Part shown: piece after piece, positions 8,792 to 13,364 of the stretch
Numbering within the stretch: position 1 is the first letter of the stretch
Layout of the letters: every line of letters begins with the position of its first letter
DNA from: Methanobacteriota archaeon
GTDB lineage: Archaea > Thermoplasmatota > E2 > DHVEG-1
Assembly (NCBI GenBank): GCA_903930505.1
Contig: CAIYYQ010000069.1
Span: 1-13,364, forward strand
DNA length: 13,364 bases
Direction of reading: 5' to 3'
Notes under the pieces: model-generated
What the model saw: only the letters and a program-made list of their open reading frames with translations
Database searches by the model: none
Told to the model about the DNA's origin: nothing
Made by a program: the position numbers and the translations under genes

Positions 8792-9253
8792 ATGAGACAG
8801 AAGATATCTGCACAACTCCGCAAGAAAATAAGACATGAAACTCTTAGTGGAAAGTCGAAGTATCAAGTAGCACAGGAACTTGGATTGTATCCTATGATTG
8901 TGTATTATCATACGAGGGATCTTCCAAGTAAAAAGAAGGGTCGCGGATCTGAAATTCGAGGACAGACATTAGAGATATTGAAACAGTTGCTGCAGGATGG
9001 ATATATCTCTTCCACAAGGGAGAATGGTGGTTCTCTTCGGACGATTCAGAGGTTGTTTCCAATGGTGCATCGTGCTGAGATGGGGAAGCGTTCCATATTT
9101 TTTCTAGAGGGGAAGAATAAAGCTGCTTTGTGTGCTTTTCTTGAGAATCAGGGTACTCGTTTGATTGATTTTCATAAGCTGATTGGTATCTCTGAGATTT
9201 TTGATGTTCGACTGTCAAAACGTGAAAAACCTGGTCTCCTTGGCAAAACTTAA
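8792..9253 (+). CDS. Helix-turn-helix DNA-binding protein
   Basis: A 153-residue, strongly basic protein. Residues about 9-41 form a predicted helix-turn-helix: a first helix (LRKKIRHETL), then GKSKYQVAQELGL, then a recognition-like helix ending VYYHTRD. This pattern is like resolvase or sigma-type HTH units that recognise DNA as part of a regulator. A basic linker follows (SKKKGRGSEIRG), then a C-terminal region of alternating helices and strands (about 54-150) that includes RSIFFLEGKNKAALCAFLEN; this part matches nothing I can name with certainty. No catalytic recombinase residues are seen, so a regulator is likelier than an enzyme. The start has only a weak ribosome site (GTGGATG, 8781-8787), which fits a short-leader transcript. 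Targets are unknown. The gene runs towards the zinc-ribbon block. Confidence 0.75.
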   Translation: MRQKISAQLRKKIRHETLSGKSKYQVAQELGLYPMIVYYHTRDLPSKKKGRGSEIRGQTLEILKQLLQDGYISSTRENGGSLRTIQRLFPMVHRAEMGKRSIFFLEGKNKAALCAFLENQGTRLIDFHKLIGISEIFDVRLSKREKPGLLGKT

Positions 9254-9347
9254 TTTTTCTGGTTTATAAACAAGGATGAATTATTTTCGGTGTTTTTCTC
9301 CTGTAAAACAGTGATTCCTTGGCATATTTTTACATTCGGAAGTACTG

Positions 9348-9364
9348 CAGATATCTTATATCTG
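9348..9364. repeat. Perfect 7-bp inverted repeat between convergent genes
   Basis: CAGATAT and ATATCTG flank the three-base loop CTT. No T-tract follows on either strand, so it is not a typical terminator, although its position between two convergent genes would suit one. It could also be a dimeric binding site. Only the symmetry is certain. Confidence 0.4.
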
Positions 9365-9369
9365 TTGAG

Positions 9370-9399
9370 CTTATTCTTGAGGGACAAATAATGAATAAG
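9370..9399. repeat. Second inverted repeat in the convergent gap
   Basis: CTTATTC (9370-9376) and GAATAAG (9393-9399) are perfect complements separated by 16 bases. It lies about 30 bases beyond the stop of the minus-strand zinc-ribbon/pilin-like gene and may be the 3' hairpin of that transcript. Chance occurrence in AT-rich DNA cannot be excluded. Confidence 0.3.
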
Positions 9400-9429
9400 A
9401 TCGTTTGCTATCTATCAGAATTATTGTTT

Positions 9430-9921
9430 TTAATTTTCTGAGAACGTCCAGTCGTCTATTTTACTGTTTGTTGGTATGTAAATCATTGTTATTTTTCCCG
9501 AACATTCAGTAATTGTATCTCCTTCAGTCACATACCCCCCAAGCATAGAGGTATTACACGTCCCTTGTATTTCAATATCATCCCAGGGTACCGATGATGA
9601 AAAATAGACGTACGTCACCGTCAAGGTTTTTTCTGTTGTGTTCCTCAAGAGATACATCGATGGCGTTGATTCATACGAATGCGTATTTATTGAACCGACC
9701 ATTCCAGTTACATATACATAGACAGCCGCCGAGATTGCAATAGGAACAACGAGAAGTAAAAGCACTACTACAACAACTATTAACACAATTTTATCATCCT
9801 TTTTTTGTTCAGGTTGTGACATAATTGTTAGATCATGTTGTTCAATAGGTTTACCGCAATATGGGCATACTCGTGAATCTATAGGGATTGAACGACCACA
9901 TTTCGAACAATAACGAATCAT
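9430..9921 (-). CDS. Zinc-ribbon protein fused to a pilin-like membrane segment and extracellular beta domain
   Basis: A 163-residue protein in three parts. Residues 1-27 are a zinc ribbon with Cys 5, 8, 19 and 22 (CSKC...CPYC). A hydrophilic linker with KKDDK precedes one long hydrophobic helix (about 45-76) ending YVTGMVG, which resembles the N-terminal helix of archaeal type IV pilin/archaellin-like proteins. Residues about 80-163 look extracytoplasmic, with a pilin-like beta pattern (VPWDDIEIQG, GDTITECSGKITMIYIPTN); Cys 122 and 140 could form a disulfide. By the positive-inside rule the ribbon is cytoplasmic. The start is supported by GGTGAA on the minus strand (9927-9932). It sits 65 bases after the next zinc-ribbon gene on the same strand, so the two may be co-transcribed. 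Function unknown; sensing or surface-assembly roles are inference. Confidence 0.75.
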   Translation of the reverse strand: MIRYCSKCGRSIPIDSRVCPYCGKPIEQHDLTIMSQPEQKKDDKIVLIVVVVVLLLLVVPIAISAAVYVYVTGMVGSINTHSYESTPSMYLLRNTTEKTLTVTYVYFSSSVPWDDIEIQGTCNTSMLGGYVTEGDTITECSGKITMIYIPTNSKIDDWTFSEN

Positions 9922-9986
9922 AATTTTTCACCAATTATCTCAATTTGAAGATCGCTAAACGATTAACAATCGATAATAGGATATGA

Positions 9987-10892
9987 TTATTTTTCGGTTA
10001 TGAAATTTTCAAATTTATTACCACAATACGGGCATACATTTGCATCAAAGGGAATACCTCGTTTACACTGAGGACATCGACGACTTGGCTCAGTAGATTT
10101 CGGTTCAGGAAAAATGGGGATAAGTTCACCTGATTTAATTCTTTTATATGGAATATATAAAGTAAATATGAATAGGATAGTTGTTATTGAGTTCCCGATA
10201 ATATTAATTATTGCTGTTGTTCCAATCCAAGGATAATTAGAAAGTAATTGCGAATACGACGATGAATTAGTTTTTGCCCATTCTTCTAAGATACCAGAAC
10301 TTAGAAGATCATTAAAAATATTTATTGAATTTATCGCAACAACAATAGAAGTGATAATCATGCTTGTAAATCCAACTAATAATACGATTCGCCCTGTTCT
10401 ATTTTCCAGCTGATATAACCCAAAAACCCAGATAAGTCCGCTGAATACCGCAATTATGGGAGTCATAATAGGAATAATCGTCATAATGGAACTATTACGA
10501 AACAGATCTACTGTAGAGTTAGAATCAAGAGTTGTCAAGGAGGTTTGACTTATGGACATAAAAACAGATATTCCTATAAGAACTACAAAAATAATCATGA
10601 CAATAATAGCGATTATAAAAATCACAAAGGCATAAAAGATAGATTTTCTATGTTTTTCACCGAATTCTTTACGACCAACTATCATTAAAATAGCGCCTAT
10701 TAACCCAAGTAATCCACCAATACCACCTAAAATACCTATTGGAATCATCATGAAAATAAATGAATAATTTTGAGTAGTAACAATCGTAGGATTAAAAGAG
10801 AACCATATAGCAAACATGGCAATAAGTGAAACAATCGAAAATATCTCACATATCATTAATAATAATAGTCCCGTTTTTGTTCGACTCTCCAT
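9987..10892 (-). CDS. Six-helix membrane protein with C-terminal zinc ribbon
   Basis: A 301-residue protein with about six predicted membrane helices (near 8-31, 44-72, 85-113, 136-162, 168-193 and 222-248). A cytoplasmic tail carries a zinc ribbon with Cys 273, 276, 287 and 290 (CPQC...CPYC). A Gly-rich hairpin (GILGGIGGLLGLIG) lies in helix 2. There are no obvious transporter or enzyme motifs, so the function is not recognised. The start has a strong ribosome site, GGTGATG on the minus strand (10895-10901), and a TATA-like GATATATATTG at about 10925-10935. The ribbon is almost the same module as in both flanking zinc-ribbon genes, although the membrane parts are different. Real gene with high confidence; role unknown. 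Confidence 0.8.
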   Translation of the reverse strand: MESRTKTGLLLLMICEIFSIVSLIAMFAIWFSFNPTIVTTQNYSFIFMMIPIGILGGIGGLLGLIGAILMIVGRKEFGEKHRKSIFYAFVIFIIAIIVMIIFVVLIGISVFMSISQTSLTTLDSNSTVDLFRNSSIMTIIPIMTPIIAVFSGLIWVFGLYQLENRTGRIVLLVGFTSMIITSIVVAINSINIFNDLLSSGILEEWAKTNSSSYSQLLSNYPWIGTTAIINIIGNSITTILFIFTLYIPYKRIKSGELIPIFPEPKSTEPSRRCPQCKRGIPFDANVCPYCGNKFENFITEK

Positions 10893-11011
10893 TACATCAC
10901 CTTTTTTGAGAAACTCATAATCAATATATATCGTTATCTGAAATTCATTATTTCAATATCATTTTAATTCCGGTATTCAACAATATTTTATTTAATCCAT
11001 TACATTGAATA

Positions 11012-11069
11012 TGTCTTAATAAAAAATAAAAAAAGATGAAATAAGGATTCTTCAAGAGTATCCTTATTT
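11012..11069 (-). terminator. Hairpin plus T-tract terminator of the DUF996-like gene
   Basis: Perfect 10-bp arms AAATAAGGAT (11039-11048) and ATCCTTATTT (11060-11069) enclose an 11-base loop, 14 bases past the stop of the minus-strand gene. Read on the minus strand the stem is followed by CATCTTTTTTTATTTTTTATT, a U-rich tail. This is a strong intrinsic-type terminator, so the gene to its left is probably transcribed from its own promoter. The 190-base gap otherwise holds only that promoter. Confidence 0.75.
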
Positions 11070-11082
11070 ATTTAAGATGTTT

Positions 11083-11763
11083 TTATTGCTGTTCAAAGTT
11101 TTTGTTACAATATGGGCAAATGCGTGCGTCCTCTGGAATTGAACGTCCACAATTCGGGCATCGTCTCCCGGTTTCTGCTGCATTTACTTGGCCTGGTGTA
11201 CCGGCTGATAAAGTTTCTGGTAGCGAGAAAAAGGATACAATTTCAAGTATTCTTGCTATAAGAATTATAACTATACCTATCAATATTATTACAGTTACTG
11301 CACCAATAAGATATAATAAACCTGTGGTTTTAAAAAGATTCACGTTCGTTTTTTCTGCGATACTATTATAACTTTTTCTAAGATAAATAGCGCTAATAAT
11401 GTAAAAAATGTAGGCAACTATCAATGCTGCGGCGCAAGCCACAATCATTCCTGAAAGTGCATTTAGATCTGAAAACTTACTATAATCTGTCATGCTCAGT
11501 ATGGAAGTGCCAAGGCCGCCAATGACAATAGGGATTATTGCGAATAGCGAAATAACTGCAATAATACTAAATATTAGATACCATAGATAGTTCTTACTAA
11601 TCGATGTATCCTTTGTTTCATCACTAATGTGTTTTACAGCTAAATACACAAGTACTAAACCAACTATTGTTACTACAAATCCTATAATTGGAACAAATAC
11701 TCCAGCTAATAATAAGATTGCCCCAATTCCACCAAACATTTTTGCACTACTCAAGTTACTCAT
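11083..11763 (-). CDS. DUF996-like membrane protein with C-terminal zinc ribbon
   Basis: A 226-residue protein. The N-terminal half resembles DUF996, a membrane family found mainly in archaea: GGIGAILLLAG, a second helix, then LVYLAVKHISDET and a further hydrophobic helix. About five membrane helices are predicted (10-28, 28-45, 60-84, 104-128, 146-178). The C-terminal tail has a zinc ribbon with Cys 202, 205, 216 and 219 (CPNC...CPYC). The family function is unknown. The start is set by GAGGAGAG on the minus strand (11771-11778). It ends at a strong terminator and has its own TATA-like box near 11822-11834. Family assignment is by remembered pattern, not by search. Confidence 0.78.
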   Translation of the reverse strand: MSNLSSAKMFGGIGAILLLAGVFVPIIGFVVTIVGLVLVYLAVKHISDETKDTSISKNYLWYLIFSIIAVISLFAIIPIVIGGLGTSILSMTDYSKFSDLNALSGMIVACAAALIVAYIFYIISAIYLRKSYNSIAEKTNVNLFKTTGLLYLIGAVTVIILIGIVIILIARILEIVSFFSLPETLSAGTPGQVNAAETGRRCPNCGRSIPEDARICPYCNKNFEQQ

Positions 11764-11820
11764 TTTTTCTCTCTCCTCAATTTTCTTAGATTTAGTAGCG
11801 AATCTTACTATAAAAAAATA

Positions 11821-11836
11821 TCGATTTTATATAATT
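11821..11836 (-). promoter_or_regulatory. TATA-like box of the DUF996-like gene, shared 12-mer
   Basis: On the minus strand the sequence reads TTATATAAAATCGA, about 60 bases before the ATG at 11763. The 12 bases at 11821-11832 recur exactly at 12571-12582 upstream of the DUF2085-like gene, again about 65 bases before its start. A leader of roughly 35-40 bases would follow. Confidence 0.45.
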
Positions 11837-11872
11837 TCATCAAAAGATGAGTTTGCTTATGTAGTTTTGACT

Positions 11873-12505
11873 CTATTTATTTAAGAGGTGCTTTGGCAAG
11901 ATCTCATCAATGATTACACCGATAGCAATCCCACAAACAAAACCTGATAAGAATCCACTAATAAAACGGATGATATTTGTACTTTCCCAAAACCCTAAAA
12001 GTTGACCAACTCCATCTATTCCCATGGGGGCTATGCCGATTATTAGTACAAACAGAAATTTCTCATTTAATTGCATTATATACAATGTCATAATACCCAA
12101 ACCAATCGCTAGACCGAGCCATATCGCGGTACATCTAGCACAAAATGGCATTTCATTTCCGTTAAGAAAAAAGGTTCGTTCTGCTTGTTGATGGCAGAGT
12201 CGATCCCCAGCAGTATAGATCACATTCCATGGGAAATTCATAGTGCTTATTATTTGATCATTATCAGAGTATGCAACAACACCGGAAAGATCCTGTACAC
12301 TTCCAGTAGGTAATGCAAATGGTGCTGCAACCTGCAGAAAAACCCAGCATGCAAAGAAAAGAAACAATACGAGACTGATTTTGCTATATTTGTTTTCTCT
12401 TCTTTTTATAACCAACAGTTCCTTTATAAATGAAAAACCTTGTTTTTGGTTCTTATTAGAGTTGTTTTTCAGCAGAGGCTTTTTTTTGTTTGCAGTCTTA
12501 TTCAC
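11873..12505 (-). CDS. DUF2085-like membrane protein
   Basis: A 210-residue protein. The first 40 residues are basic and Asn/Lys-rich. One membrane helix (about 43-63) is followed by an extracytoplasmic-looking loop. Then comes the part that resembles DUF2085: DRLCHQQAERTFF with Cys 104 and His 105, then FCARCTAIWLG with Cys 122 and Cys 125, next to a helix, then APMGIDGVGQ (159-168) and a last helix (about 180-200). Cys 104, His 105, Cys 122 and Cys 125 could bind a metal or a cofactor; this is inference, since the family function is unknown to me. It lies 109 bases upstream of the DUF996-like gene on the same strand and is divergent from the ribosomal gene. The start at 12505 has no strong ribosome site; a later start such as the Met at residue 89 would lose a membrane helix. 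Confidence 0.78.
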   Translation of the reverse strand: MNKTANKKKPLLKNNSNKNQKQGFSFIKELLVIKRRENKYSKISLVLFLFFACWVFLQVAAPFALPTGSVQDLSGVVAYSDNDQIISTMNFPWNVIYTAGDRLCHQQAERTFFLNGNEMPFCARCTAIWLGLAIGLGIMTLYIMQLNEKFLFVLIIGIAPMGIDGVGQLLGFWESTNIIRFISGFLSGFVCGIAIGVIIDEILPKHLLNK

Positions 12506-12561
12506 AGAAAAGGAAATGTGTTTGTTCAGTTAAGTATATTTTCTTTCTAAGAAGATAAAAG

Positions 12562-12582
12562 ATCGATTCTTCGATTTTATAT
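12562..12582 (-). promoter_or_regulatory. TATA-like 12-mer with adjacent hairpin in the divergent gap
   Basis: The minus strand reads AATATAAAATCGA (TATA-like), followed at once by an inverted repeat ATCGA-TTCT-TCGAT (12562-12575). The 12-mer is shared with the promoter of the DUF996-like gene. An alternative TATA box, AAAATATACT, lies closer to the gene at 12533-12542. Which one is used cannot be told by eye. Confidence 0.35.
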
Positions 12583-12611
12583 TGCATCCAACACGGTGAA
12601 GAGGACAATTA

Positions 12612-12621
12612 TCTTTAAATA
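12612..12621 (+). promoter_or_regulatory. TATA box of the L40e gene
   Basis: TCTTTAAATA fits the archaeal TATA consensus. It lies about 48 bases before the ATG at 12665, placing the transcript start near 12642. A weak ribosome site, AAAGGCGAT (12651-12659), follows. Confidence 0.55.
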
Positions 12622-12664
12622 GGATAGGGTTATTCCAGGGTACACCAGAAAAAGGCGATAACAG

Positions 12665-12814
12665 ATGGCAAAATTCCCCGAGGCAGAAAAACGGTTACTC
12701 CTCAAAAAAATATGCATGCATTGCGGTGCATCCAATGCTGTACGAGCAGAACGATGCAGACGATGCCTGTCACATGAGCTGAGACCCAAGGCAAAAGAGA
12801 GCAGAGGAGCGTAA
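12665..12814 (+). CDS. rpl40e: Ribosomal protein L40e (eL40)
   Basis: A 49-residue protein, starting [20 protein letters not shown] and ending KESRGA. It has Cys 17, 20, 31 and 34 in the CxxC-x10-CxxC spacing of the L40e zinc ribbon, with the basic [11 protein letters not shown] and LRPK segments typical of the archaeal protein. Archaeal L40e is usually about 50 residues, so this is full length. It is a structural protein of the large ribosomal subunit; bacteria lack it. In eukaryotes the homologue is made as a ubiquitin fusion; here it stands alone. It has its own TATA box, and proS follows 63 bases downstream on the same strand. Six T at 12818-12823 may help end its transcript. Confidence 0.95.
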   Translation: MAKFPEAEKRLLLKKICMHCGASNAVRAERCRRCLSHELRPKAKESRGA

Positions 12815-12833
12815 GTCTTTTTTATAACCATTA

Positions 12834-12843
12834 TCTTTAATAA
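12834..12843 (+). promoter_or_regulatory. Candidate TATA box of proS
   Basis: TCTTTAATAA resembles the L40e TATA box (TCTTTAAATA) and precedes the proS ATG by about 35 bases, implying a leader of about 14 bases. No strong ribosome site lies before the ATG. proS may instead be read through from L40e. Confidence 0.45.
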
Positions 12844-12877
12844 CAACACTCCTTTTTCGTGTATCAGTTGAGTTTTC

Positions 12878-13364
12878 ATGCCTGAGACAAAAGTCAAAAA
12901 AACCGAGGATTTTAACGAATGGTACAACGAAATAGTTGAACTTGCTGATCTTTGTGACAAACGCTATCCTATCAAAGGAATGAATGTTTGGAGACCATAC
13001 GGCTGGAAACTCATGATGCATGTAGATGGTCTGATTCGTGAGGAAATGGAAAAAACAAATCATGAAGAAGTCTATTTTCCGCTATTGATCCCTGAATCAT
13101 TTTTCAAAAAAGAAGAAGAACATATAGAAGGATTTGGAAAAGAAGTATACTGGATCACCCATGCGGGTTTGAATACGCTTGAGGAACGATGGCTGCTACG
13201 GCCCACGTCTGAGACTGCGATGTACCCTATCTTTTCCCTGTGGATTCGCTCGCATACTGATCTTCCATTAAAGATCTTCCAGATTGTGAATACGTTCCGC
13301 TATGAGACAAAACAAACCCGAGCATTCATCCGTGTTCGTGAAATTCATTTCTTTGAGGCACATA
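12878..13364 (+). CDS. proS: Prolyl-tRNA synthetase, N-terminal part (runs off the window)
   Basis: The first 162 residues of a class II aminoacyl-tRNA synthetase that charges tRNA-Pro with proline in the cytoplasm. Visible: the N-terminal region with WRPYGWKLM (38-46), [13 protein letters not shown] (64-76) and [11 protein letters not shown] (84-94), typical of class II motif 1 surroundings in ProRS; RPTSE (108-112), the proline-site loop; and motif 2, with FRYE (140-143) and REIHFFEAH (154-162). The phrase NTFRYETK...TR..IRVREI resembles the archaeal/methanogen-type enzyme more than the bacterial type. Full-length archaeal ProRS is about 480 residues, so roughly two thirds lies beyond the right edge. 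The first in-frame Met after the upstream gap is used as the start. There is no sign of frameshift. Confidence 0.95.
   Translation, partial: MPETKVKKTEDFNEWYNEIVELADLCDKRYPIKGMNVWRPYGWKLMMHVDGLIREEMEKTNHEEVYFPLLIPESFFKKEEEHIEGFGKEVYWITHAGLNTLEERWLLRPTSETAMYPIFSLWIRSHTDLPLKIFQIVNTFRYETKQTRAFIRVREIHFFEAH

Noticed and set aside
8785..8838. ATG at 8785 as the start of the HTH gene
   Set aside because: It is out of frame and meets a stop after about 17 codons; the ATG at 8792 opens the full HTH protein.
9960..9972. CGATT-AAC-AATCG hairpin between the two leftmost zinc-ribbon genes considered as a terminator
   Set aside because: Only five base pairs and no T-tract follows; chance is likely in AT-rich DNA.
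12577..13063. Two minus-strand open frames over L40e and proS
   Set aside because: They lie opposite two certain translation genes and show no family features.

Overview
The window looks archaeal and euryarchaeal, most plausibly from the Thermoplasmata or a related uncultured lineage. Evidence seen: a ribosomal protein L40e gene (archaeal/eukaryotic, absent from bacteria), a prolyl-tRNA synthetase of the archaeal/methanogen-like sequence type, TATA-like promoter boxes, GGTGA-type ribosome binding sites, and DUF996-like, DUF2085-like and zinc-ribbon membrane proteins. The lineage assignment is inference; no rRNA or marker set is present to settle it.

Left part (1-8705, + strand): a small exported or membrane protein, then one giant secreted protein of about 2762 residues. 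The giant protein starts with a signal peptide and an M28-type aminopeptidase fold with an inserted PA-like segment. Two of the five expected zinc-ligand positions look substituted. After it comes a long chain of beta modules: an FN3-like domain, a six-cysteine Trp-rich knob with a polyglycine run, two PKD domains, three copies of an Ig-like repeat, a seven-repeat FG-GAP/VCBS propeller apparently inserted inside an FN3-like domain, and several C-terminal beta domains. Codon choice shifts sharply along the gene, which suggests assembly from modules of different history. It probably acts outside the cell on proteins or surfaces.

Middle (8792-9253, + strand): a basic helix-turn-helix DNA-binding protein, convergent with the next block; the gap between them holds two inverted repeats.

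Minus-strand block (9430-12505): three consecutive membrane proteins, each with a near-identical treble CxxC-x10-CxxC zinc ribbon (one N-terminal and fused to a pilin-like membrane segment, two C-terminal), then a DUF2085-like membrane protein. A clear hairpin plus T-tract terminator follows the DUF996-like gene, so the block is not a single transcript. Two of the promoters share a 12-base sequence containing the TATA box.

Right edge (12665-13364, + strand): core translation genes, L40e and the 5' part of proS. This is conserved chromosomal backbone, so the left part is accessory surface or secretory content next to housekeeping genes. No rRNA, tRNA, CRISPR array, transposase or integrase was seen.
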